Shown here: in pieces, positions 26,573 to 35,185 of the stretch
Numbering within the stretch: position 1 is the first letter of the stretch
Layout: each line of letters opens with the position of its first letter
Origin: DSWT01 sp035420085
Lineage (GTDB): Bacteria; Chloroflexota; Anaerolineae; B4-G1; SLSP01
Assembly (NCBI GenBank): GCA_035420085.1
Contig: DAOLUH010000022.1
Span: 22,917-86,916 of the forward strand
Length of the DNA: 64,000 nt
Reading direction: 5' to 3'
Translations under genes and position numbers: made by a program
Notes under the pieces: model-generated
Told to the model about the DNA's origin: nothing
What the model saw: only the letters and a program-made list of their open reading frames with translations
The model's database searches: none

Positions 26573-27520
26573 ATGACGACGGGCTATGTATGTAACATCC
26601 AGCGGTTCTCCGTCCACGATGGGCCGGGGATCCGCACAACGGTCTTCCTCAAGGGCTGCACGCTGCGTTGCTTCTGGTGTCACAACCCCGAAAGCATCCG
26701 CCCCAAGCTGGAAATCCAGTTCTTCCCCAACCGCTGTATCGGCTGCGGCGCGTGTGTGGAAGTGTGTCCCGAAGGCGCGCAGGCGTTTGACGAGAATGGC
26801 GCGCGCGTCTTCTACCGCGAGAAGTGCATCGTGTGCGGGAAGTGCGTGGACGTCTGCTACGCCGAAGCCCTCGTCTTCAGCGGTAAAGCGATGACCGCCG
26901 AGGCCGTCGTGAACGAAATCCTGCTCGACCGCGCGTTCTACGAGAACTCCGGCGGCGGCGTGACGCTCTCCGGCGGTGAACCGGCGCTGCAGGTCGAGTT
27001 CTCGCGGGAGATTCTGGAACGCTGCCGGGCGGCGGGTCTACACACCGCCATCGAGACCGCCGCCAACGTGCCGTGGGATAGCCTGGCGGCGCTCCTGCCG
27101 CTCACCGACCTGGTCATGATGGACATCAAACACATGGACTCCGACAAACATCACGGCGCTGTCGGCGCGCCCAACGCGCTGCTGCTGGCGAACGCGCGGC
27201 GCATCGTCGAAAGCGGCAAGCCCATCATCTTCCGCATCCCCGTCATTCCTACCGTCAACGATACGCCGGAAGAGGTCGCGGCCATCGCCGCCTACGTGCG
27301 CGAGTTGCGCGACTTGCGCGCTGCACAGCACGACGGCGCGTCCGGCGACCCCGCGCCCATCACGCTTGAGCTGTTGCCGTTCCACCGTATGGCCGGGGAC
27401 AAGTACAACAGCCTGGGACTGGTCTACCGCGCCGCCGACTTGACTCCGCCCACCAAAGAGCATATCGCGATGCTGGTAGAGGCGGCGCAGTCCCAGGGCA
27501 TCCCCGTCCACGGCAGGTAA
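26573..27520 (+). CDS. Glycyl-radical enzyme activating protein (radical SAM)
   Basis: 315 residues. The radical SAM cluster motif CTLRCFWC has cysteines at 29, 33 and 36. Two ferredoxin-type 4Fe-4S motifs follow: CIGCGACVEVCPEG and CIVCGKCVDVCYAEA, as in activases of the PflA/BssD/HypD-activase group. SAM-binding strands GGGVTLSGGEPALQ and the HxxD-type DIKHMDSDKHH are present. It would install a glycyl radical on a partner enzyme under anoxia. No glycyl-radical enzyme gene is present in the window. Confidence 0.93.
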   Translation: MTTGYVCNIQRFSVHDGPGIRTTVFLKGCTLRCFWCHNPESIRPKLEIQFFPNRCIGCGACVEVCPEGAQAFDENGARVFYREKCIVCGKCVDVCYAEALVFSGKAMTAEAVVNEILLDRAFYENSGGGVTLSGGEPALQVEFSREILERCRAAGLHTAIETAANVPWDSLAALLPLTDLVMMDIKHMDSDKHHGAVGAPNALLLANARRIVESGKPIIFRIPVIPTVNDTPEEVAAIAAYVRELRDLRAAQHDGASGDPAPITLELLPFHRMAGDKYNSLGLVYRAADLTPPTKEHIAMLVEAAQSQGIPVHGR

Positions 27521-27523
27521 TCC

Positions 27524-28735
27524 ATGCTCGACTTGCTCAAATTTGCCGTCATCCTCAGCGTGACGATCTTTCTGCTGACGCGCAAATGGGATCTCGGCCT
27601 CATCCTGCTGCTGGATACAGGATTGGCCGCGATCCTGTTCAGCTATCCCTTCCTGAGCCTGGTCCGGTCCATCTTTCGTGGATTGACCGCCAAAGACACC
27701 TGGAATCTCGCTGGGGCCGTCTTCCTGGTGTTGCTGCTGGCCGAATTGATGCGGCGCACGCACGCGATGGAACGCATGGTCGCCTCGCTGCAAGTTGTTG
27801 TGCCCGACAGTCGCGTCGTGCTGGCGCTCATGCCCACGATGATTGGGCTAATGCCGATGCTCGGCGGCGCAATGTTCTCCGCGCCGATGGTCAACGAGAT
27901 CGGCACGCGGCTCGATCTGACGCCCAGCCGCAAAACGTACATCAATTACTGGTTCCGCCACTCGATGGAGTACGTCTTCCCGCTCTACTCCTCGCTGCTG
28001 ATGGTGTCGGCGTTGCTCGGCGTTTCCGTGTACGCCTTCGTGCGCGCATCGTGGCCGCTCACCATCGCCGCAATGCTCGGCGGCGTAGTCTGGGGACTAG
28101 CAGGCATCCGCCAGGAGAAACACGAGGCCAACGGGCAGAACAAGCGCGCAGCGTGGCGCGCCTTACTCGGCAGTACGTGGCCGATGCTGTTGGTGATTAC
28201 GGTTGTCGTCGTTTTACAGTTCAATATGCTCATCAGTCTGGCCGTCATCAGCGCGCTGTTTGCCATCGTCAAGCGCATCGGGCCAGACCAGTGGCGCGAC
28301 GTGCTCGCGCGCAGTCTGCCGGTGCAGACGTTCTCATCCATCTTCGGCGTGATGATCTTCAAACAAGTGCTGCAAGACGTTGGCGCGGTCGAACAAATCC
28401 CGCAGGCGTTAGGGACACTTGGCCTGCCACCGCTGATCGTCGCCTTCGTCGTGCCGATGCTGGTGGGCCTGGTGACGGGAACCGCGCCCGCGGCGATGGC
28501 GTTGAGCCTGCCATTGGTCGCGCCGCTGCTGACGGGGCTGCCCATTGAGGCCATGGCCTCCGGCGTGTGGATGTTCGTCGGCTGTTTCAGCGGCATTATG
28601 CTCTCACCGATGCACCTGTGTCTGGCGCTCACCCACAACTACTTCGGCGCGAGTTGGGGCGCACTCTACAAGGCGCTGTTGCCCTCGGTCAGCGTCATCA
28701 TCGCCACCGCCGTAGCTATCGTATTGCTGCGATGA
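27524..28735 (+). CDS. DUF401-family membrane permease-like protein
   Basis: 403 residues with about ten hydrophobic segments. Family features are the N-terminal FAVILSVTIFLLTRKWDLG, MLGGAMFSAPMVNEIG, YINYWFRHSMEYVFPLY and the C-terminal MALSLPLVAPLL / SGIMLSPMHLCLALTHNYFGA. It is related in layout to citrate/gluconate-type symporters, so small organic anion uptake is likely. It lies 3 bp after the activase gene, suggesting a shared substrate route with the activase and URO-D-like proteins. Confidence 0.85.
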   Translation: MLDLLKFAVILSVTIFLLTRKWDLGLILLLDTGLAAILFSYPFLSLVRSIFRGLTAKDTWNLAGAVFLVLLLAELMRRTHAMERMVASLQVVVPDSRVVLALMPTMIGLMPMLGGAMFSAPMVNEIGTRLDLTPSRKTYINYWFRHSMEYVFPLYSSLLMVSALLGVSVYAFVRASWPLTIAAMLGGVVWGLAGIRQEKHEANGQNKRAAWRALLGSTWPMLLVITVVVVLQFNMLISLAVISALFAIVKRIGPDQWRDVLARSLPVQTFSSIFGVMIFKQVLQDVGAVEQIPQALGTLGLPPLIVAFVVPMLVGLVTGTAPAAMALSLPLVAPLLTGLPIEAMASGVWMFVGCFSGIMLSPMHLCLALTHNYFGASWGALYKALLPSVSVIIATAVAIVLLR

Positions 28736-28781
28736 GTGAGTTTTTTGTCAACGGATTGAGCAGACTTGAACGGATTAGGAA

Positions 28782-28820
28782 TTTGACTTTCGACGTTGGA
28801 CTTTAGACTTTCGACTTTCA
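28782..28820. repeat. Repeat cassette, CGACTTTGGACTTT-type units
   Basis: Units gactttcgac, gttggacttta and gactttcgacttt run directly into AAAAGGAGGGG, the ribosome binding site of degV. Relatives lie at 54973-55004 and, inverted, at 63921-63945. Confidence 0.85.
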
Positions 28821-28833
28821 AAAGGAGGGGACG

Positions 28834-29694
28834 ATGCCAGACTACAAGATAGCGTTGATTACAGACAGCACATGCGATATTCCACAGGCTTTGCGGGAAC
28901 AGTACGCGATCAACGTCGCGCCACTGTCGATCATCTGGGGGCACGAGCAGTTACGCGAGGGTGTGGACATCCAGCCGGATGAATTCTACGCGCGGCTGGT
29001 CGCCGATCCGACCTACCCGACGACTTCCCAGCCCACGCCGCAGGATTTCCTGCACCTCTACCAGCAAGCGCAGCATGATGGCGCACAGGAAATCGTCGCC
29101 ATCACCATCAGCAGCGCGATGAGCGGGACTTACGAATCGGCGCGGCTGGCCTCGACGATGATCGACACGCCCGTCCATCTCGTCGATTCCAAGTCAAACT
29201 CGATGAGCCTGGGCTGGCAAGTGCTGGCAGCGGCGCGGGCGCGCGAAGCTGGCGGGGACGTCGGGGCGATGGTCGCCGCTGCCGATGCAGCCCGCAAGAG
29301 CATGGTCTACATCATCACGCTGGATACGCTGGAATACTTGCGCAAGGGCGGTCGCATCGGCGGCGCGAGCGCGTTTATCGGCACGTTGCTCAACTTCAAG
29401 CCGCAAATTTTGGTCAACCACCAGACCGGCATGGTGGAAGCCGGACGGCGCACGCGGACCCGTCAGAAAGCGATCCAGGCGCTATACGATGACTTCTTCG
29501 CGCAACTCGACACCCGCAAGAAGATGCACATTGCTGTGCTGCACAACGCCGCGCTGCCGGAGGCCGAAGCGATGGCCGCGCGCGTGCAGGTCGAGTTCGC
29601 CCCGGCAGAGTTGATCATCAGCATCGTCTCGCCCGTGCTCGGCGTCCACACCGGGCCGCGCGCCATCGCGTTGTGCGGTTACACGGACAACTAA
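28834..29694 (+). CDS. DegV-family fatty-acid-binding protein
   Basis: 286 residues behind a strong AAAGGAGGGG. The N-terminal signature ITDSTCDIP, the fatty-acid carboxylate site region TSQPTPQDF, TISSAMSGTYESARLA, and the second-domain LEYLRKGGRIGGASAFIGTLLNFKPIL-like stretch are typical. DegV/FakB proteins present fatty acids to FakA kinase for phospholipid synthesis. No fakA lies nearby. The stop overlaps the azlC start by one base. Confidence 0.93.
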   Translation: MPDYKIALITDSTCDIPQALREQYAINVAPLSIIWGHEQLREGVDIQPDEFYARLVADPTYPTTSQPTPQDFLHLYQQAQHDGAQEIVAITISSAMSGTYESARLASTMIDTPVHLVDSKSNSMSLGWQVLAAARAREAGGDVGAMVAAADAARKSMVYIITLDTLEYLRKGGRIGGASAFIGTLLNFKPQILVNHQTGMVEAGRRTRTRQKAIQALYDDFFAQLDTRKKMHIAVLHNAALPEAEAMAARVQVEFAPAELIISIVSPVLGVHTGPRAIALCGYTDN

Positions 29695-30395
29695 TGGCCT
29701 CTCTGGAAACGACATCTGCGCTGCGGTGGGCATGGCTGCGCGGTGTGACCCGGGCCACGCCGATTGTAATGGGTTACGTTCCCATCGGCTTCGCGTATGG
29801 CGTACTCGCGCAGCAGGCGGGCCTTTCAATCCTGAACACCGTGCTGATGTCGCTGCTGGTGTACGCGGGGTCGGCGCAGTTGATCGCGGTGGGGCTGTTT
29901 GCGACCGGCGCGCCGGCCCTGTCGCTCATCCTGACGACGTTTGTGGTGAATCTGCGCCACCTGCTGATGTCGGCGGCGCTGTCGCCATATATGCAGCACT
30001 GGCGCAAAGGCGAGCTGGCCGCTTTCGCCTACGAGCTGACCGACGAGAGTTTCGCCGTCCACATCGCGCAGTTTGCCGAAAGCGCGTCGCCCAAAGCCGA
30101 AGTCTTCGCCGTCAACGTCACCGCGCAGCTCTCGTGGATCCTGGGATCGTGGCTCGGCGCAGTCGCCGGACAGTTGATCGCCGACGTGAAGCCGTTGGCG
30201 CTGGACTACGCCCTGCCGGCGATGTTCATCGCGCTGCTGGTGATGCAGATCAAGGACAAGCGGCACATCATCGTCGCCGCCGCCACCGGCCTGCTTGCCG
30301 TTGTGTTGGCTCTGGGCGGATTGGGACACTGGGCCGTCATCATCGCCGCACTTATCGGCGCAACGCTCGGCGTGGTGCTGGAGATTGGGGATTAG
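29694..30395 (+). CDS. azlC: AzlC-family branched-chain amino acid exporter, large subunit
   Basis: 233 residues. The start ATG overlaps the degV stop. AzlC signature sequences are TPIVMGYVPIGFAYGVLA, YAGSAQLIAVGL, VVNLRHLLMSAALSP and the acidic ELTDESFAVH. Six or so membrane segments follow. It works with AzlD to export branched-chain amino acids or analogues. The last residues LEIGD are encoded at the edge of a repeat cassette that separates azlC from azlD; in most genomes the two are directly adjacent. Confidence 0.92.
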   Translation: MASLETTSALRWAWLRGVTRATPIVMGYVPIGFAYGVLAQQAGLSILNTVLMSLLVYAGSAQLIAVGLFATGAPALSLILTTFVVNLRHLLMSAALSPYMQHWRKGELAAFAYELTDESFAVHIAQFAESASPKAEVFAVNVTAQLSWILGSWLGAVAGQLIADVKPLALDYALPAMFIALLVMQIKDKRHIIVAAATGLLAVVLALGGLGHWAVIIAALIGATLGVVLEIGD

Positions 30396-30459
30396 GGATT
30401 AGGGATTAGGGATTGGGGATTGGGGAATGGGAATTCGCTGATTCGCTCATTCGCTGATT
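30385..30459. repeat. Compound repeat: GGGATTAGGGATTGGGGATT then TCGCTGATTCGCTCAT units
   Basis: 30385-30430 is a G-rich tandem of ggggatt/agggatt and 30433-30459 is a copy of the 2604-2688 unit type. It lies exactly between azlC and azlD. The G-rich part could form a G-quadruplex. Confidence 0.9.
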
Positions 30460-30786
30460 ATGTTAGACCAAAACGCAATTCTGCTCACAATGCTTGGGAT
30501 GCTCGTCGTGACGTACATCCCGCGCCTGCTGCCGGTGTGGGTGTTGACGTCGAAGCCGCTACCGCCGCTGGCAGTCGCGTGGCTGCGCTACGTGCCCGTC
30601 GCGGTGCTGGCGGCGCTGCTCTTGCCGGCGCTCGTCGTCACAGAGAACCGGCTCGACGTGAGCCTCGGCAACCTCTTCCTGTGGGCCGCCATCCCCACAT
30701 TCGTCGTCGCGTGGAAGACGCGCAGCCTGTTTGGCCCGGTCATCGTGGGGATGGGGATCGTCGCAGCGGTCCGTTTCATAATGTAA
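30460..30786 (+). CDS. azlD: AzlD-family branched-chain amino acid exporter, small subunit
   Basis: 108 residues with four hydrophobic segments. Family motifs are YIPRLLPVWVL, WLRYVPVAVLAALLLPALV and the C-terminal GPVIVGMGIVAAVRF. It is the partner of AzlC. It has no clear ribosome binding site, since the repeat cassette runs up to the start codon. Translation might depend on coupling or the cassette itself. Confidence 0.9.
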   Translation: MLDQNAILLTMLGMLVVTYIPRLLPVWVLTSKPLPPLAVAWLRYVPVAVLAALLLPALVVTENRLDVSLGNLFLWAAIPTFVVAWKTRSLFGPVIVGMGIVAAVRFIM

Positions 30787-30801
30787 CCAGGAGACTGAAA
30801 A

Positions 30802-32103
30802 ATGAAGAACAAGTTAAGCGCCATTGTCATCATTACAGTCGCCATGATCGGCCTTGCGCTGAACGCGCCAGCGCCGCATACCATTGACGCGCGCGCAGGC
30901 GTTCCGGCGCATAGCGATGTCATCACGTCCACGGTCGCGCCGCGCAACGTCATCCTCTTCATCGGGGATGGGATGGGACCGGAACATGTGCGCGCCGCCG
31001 GGATGTATCTGAATGGCAGCGCGGGGACGCTGGTGATGGAATCGTTCCCCTACTCCAGCACGATGACCACTTATTCAGCCGACAACGCCATCACCGATTC
31101 GGCGGCAGGAGCGACAGCGATGGCGACAGGGCACAAGGTCGCCAACGGCGTGCTTTCCGTCGCCTGGCCCGGCGACGAGAGCGAACTCGAAACGCTGGTC
31201 GAACGGTTTCATACCTATTGCAAGCGCGCCGGACTGGTCACCACGACGCCAGCCACCCACGCCACACCCGCGGCCTTCGGCGCGCACGAATTTTCCCGCA
31301 CCTATTACAACAACATCGCCAATGATTACCTGACGCAGACCCGCCCCGACGTGATCTTCGGCGGTGGGGGCTATGGCCTGAATCCGTCCAACGCCACCCT
31401 CGCCGGCTACACGGTGATCCTGGATCGTGCCGGTATGCAGGCGCTCACGCCGCCGTTTACGGAGCGGGTGTCCGGACAATTCGGCCTCACCAATCTGCCC
31501 TACGAGTATGATTATGTCATGGGGCTGGATCCAGGCTACACCACTCTACCCCACCTCTCAGAAATGGTCAGCACGGCGCTCAAGCTTCTCGAAAACACGC
31601 CTAACGGCTTCTTCCTGATGGTGGAAGGCGGGCGCATTGACCACGCCGGGCACGCCAACGACATCGCGCGCGACGTCTTCGAGGTGCTCGAATTCGATCA
31701 TGCTGTCGAAATCGCCTACACGTGGGCTATGTCGCGCACGGATACGCTCATCATCGTCACGGCGGATCACGAAACCGGCGGGCTGCAGGTCATCGCCAAT
31801 AACGGCGTGGGGCAATTCCCCACCGTCACGTGGACCTCGACCGCACACACTGCCGCTGCCGTCCCCGTTTACGCCTGGGGTGTGAACGCCGACCTGGCGA
31901 CGCAAGTAGCCGATAACACGGACATTCACCAGTTGGCGTTGGCGGGCCTGACCGGGACGCCACAATGCACCCCCAGTGCAACGCGCCTCGTGACCTTCCG
32001 CAGCCGTACCCGGCAGATCGGGCGACTCATCCTCGTTGGCATTACCGTCAGCGTCGGCCTGTATTCCCTTTTAGAAGCGCATCCACAACCCATAGCGCGT
32101 TAA
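30802..32103 (+). CDS. Secreted alkaline phosphatase
   Basis: 433 residues, ATG after AGGAG. An N-terminal signal peptide (IIVTVAMIGLALNAP-like stretch) is followed by VILFIGDGMGPEH (first metal Asp), the Ser nucleophile in TDSAAGATAMATGHK, GGRIDHAGHAND and TADHETGGL, which together form the two-zinc/one-magnesium site. The C-terminus has a hydrophobic segment (LILVGITVSVGLYSLL) then a short basic tail, suggesting membrane or wall anchoring. It releases phosphate outside the cell. The ATP-type regulators of the Pho regulon are not nearby. Confidence 0.93.
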   Translation: MKNKLSAIVIITVAMIGLALNAPAPHTIDARAGVPAHSDVITSTVAPRNVILFIGDGMGPEHVRAAGMYLNGSAGTLVMESFPYSSTMTTYSADNAITDSAAGATAMATGHKVANGVLSVAWPGDESELETLVERFHTYCKRAGLVTTTPATHATPAAFGAHEFSRTYYNNIANDYLTQTRPDVIFGGGGYGLNPSNATLAGYTVILDRAGMQALTPPFTERVSGQFGLTNLPYEYDYVMGLDPGYTTLPHLSEMVSTALKLLENTPNGFFLMVEGGRIDHAGHANDIARDVFEVLEFDHAVEIAYTWAMSRTDTLIIVTADHETGGLQVIANNGVGQFPTVTWTSTAHTAAAVPVYAWGVNADLATQVADNTDIHQLALAGLTGTPQCTPSATRLVTFRSRTRQIGRLILVGITVSVGLYSLLEAHPQPIAR

Positions 32104-32130
32104 AACGTTGGAACGTTCAAACGTTCAAAC
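32103..32130. repeat. Repeat cassette, AACGTTGGAACGTT type
   Basis: Units are acgttggaacgttcaaacgttcaaac, related to 14559-14637 and 51796-51840. It starts at the stop codon of the phosphatase gene. Confidence 0.85.
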
Positions 32131-32133
32131 AAT

Positions 32134-33039
32134 TTGTTCCCAAGGAAACCCAATTTGTCTATTCACTACGGCACCCATTGTTACCTGTTTACCGACAGTT
32201 GGTCAAACGACCGGCTGCCCATTTTGGACACGGCCAAAGCGGTCGGGCTGGACGTGTTCGAGGTCGTCGTCGGCGACGACGTGACGTACACACCGCGCCT
32301 CACTCGGCAACGCGCGGAAAGCCTGGGACTGACGCTCACCGTCAGTCCTGGCGGCGCATGGCCGGTGGCGTGCGACCTTTCCGCCGACGATCCAGCGGAC
32401 CGCGCGCGGGGACTGGCGTGGCACCAGCGCCAGGTCGATATCGCCGCCGAACTCGGTGCGGTGGCTTACACCGGCGCGCTCTACGGCCATCCGGGGACGG
32501 TACTCCGCCGTCTCCCGCCCGCCGACGAATTCCCGCGCACTGCTGAGGGTCTGCGCGCGCTGGCCGAATACGGCGCGCAGCGCAATGTCGCCATCGTCAT
32601 CGAACCGATGAGCCACTTCCGCACGCATCTGGTCAACACGCCGGAGCAAGCAATGCGCCTCATCGCGCTGGCTGACCATCCCAACCTGCGCGTGCTGCTC
32701 GATACCTACCACCTCATCACCGAAATCCGTGACTATGCGAAAGCGATCCATACTGTCGCGCCGAGACTGTGGGGCCTGCACGCTTGCGAGAGCGACCGGG
32801 GCGTGCCCGGCGGCGGTCTCGTGCCGTGGGATGCGGTCTTTGCCGCGCTCAAGGCCATCGCTTTCGAGGGCTACGTACTGCTGGAGACTTACAACTCGTC
32901 CATCGGTGATCCGCCCGGCGCGTTCGCTGTCCAACGAGGGATGTTTCACGATCCGTGCCCGGATGGGGAGGCGTTCGTGCGGCAAGGAATCGCATTTTTG
33001 AAGGCGGGGATGAGCAATAAAAACCCTTGCGAAGGTTAG
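32134..33039 (+). CDS. Sugar phosphate isomerase/epimerase (xylose isomerase-like TIM barrel)
   Basis: Up to 301 residues. The TTG at 32134 is the first start; a TTG at 32155 gives a more family-like beginning (SIHYGTHCYLFTDSW). Features of D-tagatose/D-psicose 3-epimerase-type proteins include DVFEVVVG, VAIVIEPMSHFRTHLVNTPEQA (metal Glu), LLDTYHLI (metal Asp/His), LHACESDRGVPGGG and LLETYNSS (second Glu). It should epimerise or isomerise a ketose or related sugar. The end, MSNKNPCEG, is encoded by a palindromic repeat rather than family sequence. Confidence 0.88.
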   Translation: MFPRKPNLSIHYGTHCYLFTDSWSNDRLPILDTAKAVGLDVFEVVVGDDVTYTPRLTRQRAESLGLTLTVSPGGAWPVACDLSADDPADRARGLAWHQRQVDIAAELGAVAYTGALYGHPGTVLRRLPPADEFPRTAEGLRALAEYGAQRNVAIVIEPMSHFRTHLVNTPEQAMRLIALADHPNLRVLLDTYHLITEIRDYAKAIHTVAPRLWGLHACESDRGVPGGGLVPWDAVFAALKAIAFEGYVLLETYNSSIGDPPGAFAVQRGMFHDPCPDGEAFVRQGIAFLKAGMSNKNPCEG

Positions 33040-33056
33040 GAAACCTTCGCAAGGGT
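33023..33056. repeat. Palindrome ACCCTTGCGAAGGTT / AACCTTCGCAAGGGT
   Basis: A near-perfect inverted repeat with a 14-15 bp stem and a 4-base loop overlaps the stop of the epimerase gene. It is like 42471-42495 and 46201-46248. There is no T-run, so it is a weak intrinsic terminator candidate. Confidence 0.9.
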
Positions 33057-33139
33057 GGCGATATTCGTTTGACGTTTGCCGGATTCTGCCTATCATAACT
33101 CTGTTTCATTCGTTCAATCCGTTGAGGAAAGAGGTCGCT

Positions 33140-33508
33140 ATGGCTGAAACCCGCGCACTCCAGAATGTTCAACAAATAGAGACATTAGTCAGCATCATTG
33201 CCCAAACGGCTGATCCAGAACAAGTGATCCTGTTTGGTTCACAGGCCAGCGGTGCTGCACACGCAGATAGCGATTATGACTTTATGGTCGTCATGCGCGA
33301 CGTAGAAAACGAGCGGCTGATTTCACGCCGCATCTACCACGCTTTGCTAGAACGGCACATTGGCGTTGCGGTAGATATTATCGTGGTCGATGCCGAAAAA
33401 CTCACCAAGCGCCGGTATACTCCGGGCCTGATCTACCGGCGCGCACTGCAAGAAGGCAAGGTATGCTATGACCGAACAACCTGGCGATTATTTCCCGGTC
33501 AGCGATGA
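33140..33508 (+). CDS. MNT-type minimal nucleotidyltransferase (MntA-like antitoxin)
   Basis: 122 residues. The nucleotidyltransferase signature GSQASGAAHADSDYDFMVV is intact (GSxxxG and DxD), followed by DIIVVDAEKL (third Asp). MntA enzymes AMPylate partner HEPN RNases and silence them. Here the C-terminal frame overlaps a short remnant of a HEPN gene (33468-33581). It is the first gene of the defence island that includes the McrBC-like pair. Start chosen at the ATG at 33140. Confidence 0.88.
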   Translation: MAETRALQNVQQIETLVSIIAQTADPEQVILFGSQASGAAHADSDYDFMVVMRDVENERLISRRIYHALLERHIGVAVDIIVVDAEKLTKRRYTPGLIYRRALQEGKVCYDRTTWRLFPGQR

Positions 33509-33581
33509 AGAGTATGAACGAGCGGTTGAGTTGGCTGCGCGCGCGGTCGAGTGGGTGGCAGCACAGCTCACAATGAAATAA
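33468..33581 (+). pseudogene. Truncated HEPN toxin remnant (last ~37 residues)
   Basis: A 37-codon frame starts inside the end of the MNT gene and reads FPVSDEEYERAVELAARAVEWVAAQL. This resembles the final helices of HEPN proteins, which typically end in a Tyr/Pro region and two amphipathic helices. The catalytic RxxxxH and everything N-terminal to it is missing. It is probably a deletion relic; a functional small protein is possible but unlikely. Confidence 0.55.
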
Positions 33582-33621
33582 AGCCAGTTCTCTAAAGGCA
33601 CAAACCTTAAAGATCTGTCTC

Positions 33622-35181
33622 ATGAACGTAGTTTACACAAGTCTGCTCGAACAGTTCAGCAAGGCCAAAACCTATCCCATTCCAGTTGATATGCAGCAAG
33701 TTTTTGCACCGGCCAGTCGCTGTCTTCTGGAATGGGAAGATTACTGGGTTGAGATACCTGAGGCAGATACACTCCGTGTTGGTACAATGTGGTATACCCC
33801 GAAATTGGGACATTACTTCAATGTGTGCTTTGAGAACCAGCTAGGGTTGACCGAAATCCAACCTTATGCAAGAGGTTATGCGCTTTGTCCCCCGCTGCAC
33901 GTTGAAGTCATATCCCCAAAATTCGCCACCACTGCGTTACACTTGAATTTTTACCAGGGTTTGCTAGAAGACCTCTTTATTCGCGCGACTCGGCTGCCCT
34001 TCACGATTCAAGCGGAAACCCAGCGCGGCGTGACCGAATCCTTACGCCCGCCCACGCCGCTCTTTATGCTGCACTTTCTCTGTCAGTACGCGATGCAACT
34101 GCGAGATGCCCTCGCGTTGATACAGTTTGCCCCTCACCGTAACCTGATCGAATTTGCCGAGCGAGTCCCGTTAGCGATGGCGGTGGAAGCGGACGCCGAC
34201 GTGCTGTTAAGCATTGTCGCCGCGACGGAAGAATGGCAACCCACAGAACAACGTCTACCGCTAGTATCCAGGTTACAAGGACACGCCCCCGCGCACGTCT
34301 GGCAACGACGTTCCGAAGAGACCTGCAATACACCGGAAAACCGTTTCGTGCTGCATTTCCTGCGCCAGTTACTTGTCGCGGCAGAGAGTCTACCACGCCA
34401 ACTCTGGTGGAAAAACGTTCCACCCAAGCGCCAGCGGCTCGTACTCGAAAGCATCAGTCTGGTGCGCCAAACTATCGAACATCCTATGTTCGACGAAGTC
34501 GAAGCCATGCACATCCTGCCCTTAACGTCACAGGTATTGCTGCGGCGCGATGGCTACCGCGAGATGCTGGAACTATGGCAGCAATTCCAGCGCGCGCGTC
34601 GCCCGCTCTTCGGCGCATTGGCCCATGCTATCGAAGTGCGCGATGTGGCAACGCTTTACGAGATATGGGCCTTCTTCGCCCTGATCGAAGAGATTGCCGT
34701 GATTGTCAAAGAATCACCCACAGTAGCTATAACGATTTCAACCGAGCAAGGCGTAGAATACGGCGCAAAGGCGCACTTTGGCCGCGCCGGCGCGTTGGTG
34801 TACAATCGCGGATTCAGTTACCCCACTTCCTATTCCGTACCCTTGCGCCCTGATTTCACCTGGATGCGCGATGGCAAACCCGAGGTGGTGCTGGACGCCA
34901 AGTTCCGTCTGGAACACTTACCGGGGGCCGATGAAGAGGACATAGAAGTGACAACAACGCCAGGAGCTACCGCCAAGCGCGCTGATTTATACAAGATGCA
35001 TACCTACCGGGATGCGTTGGGCGTGCGGAGCGCAATAGCGGTTTATCCTGGTGATCAGACCGTGTTTTACGGCTATCAACGCAGGCATATAACCAATATG
35101 ATGCTACCTGAGATTTTTCTAGAGAATCTTCCCGGTATCGGTGCCTTGCCGATGAGACCCAGTGATAGTGGAGGTAGATAA
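33622..35181 (+). CDS. DUF2357 protein with PD-(D/E)XK nuclease domain (McrC-like partner)
   Basis: 519 residues. The N-terminal 300 residues are DUF2357-type (CFENQLGLTEIQPY, NRFVLHFLRQLLVA). The C-terminal nuclease core is YEIWAFF (about 347), RPDFTW (about 409) and VVLDAKFR (about 424), with a later YKMHTYRDAL helix. This is the PD-(D/E)xK pattern of the PDDEXK_7 group. Such proteins pair with McrB-like AAA+ motors in type IV or LlaJI-like restriction. The next gene encodes that motor, with its GGAGG ribosome binding site inside the end of this gene, so the pair is translated together. Confidence 0.85.
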   Translation: MNVVYTSLLEQFSKAKTYPIPVDMQQVFAPASRCLLEWEDYWVEIPEADTLRVGTMWYTPKLGHYFNVCFENQLGLTEIQPYARGYALCPPLHVEVISPKFATTALHLNFYQGLLEDLFIRATRLPFTIQAETQRGVTESLRPPTPLFMLHFLCQYAMQLRDALALIQFAPHRNLIEFAERVPLAMAVEADADVLLSIVAATEEWQPTEQRLPLVSRLQGHAPAHVWQRRSEETCNTPENRFVLHFLRQLLVAAESLPRQLWWKNVPPKRQRLVLESISLVRQTIEHPMFDEVEAMHILPLTSQVLLRRDGYREMLELWQQFQRARRPLFGALAHAIEVRDVATLYEIWAFFALIEEIAVIVKESPTVAITISTEQGVEYGAKAHFGRAGALVYNRGFSYPTSYSVPLRPDFTWMRDGKPEVVLDAKFRLEHLPGADEEDIEVTTTPGATAKRADLYKMHTYRDALGVRSAIAVYPGDQTVFYGYQRRHITNMMLPEIFLENLPGIGALPMRPSDSGGR

Positions 35182-35185
35182 GATT

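Noticed and set aside
30385..30430. Telomere-like repeat GGGATTAGGGATT
   Set aside because: Short, interior and next to other cassette units; it is one of many junction repeats.
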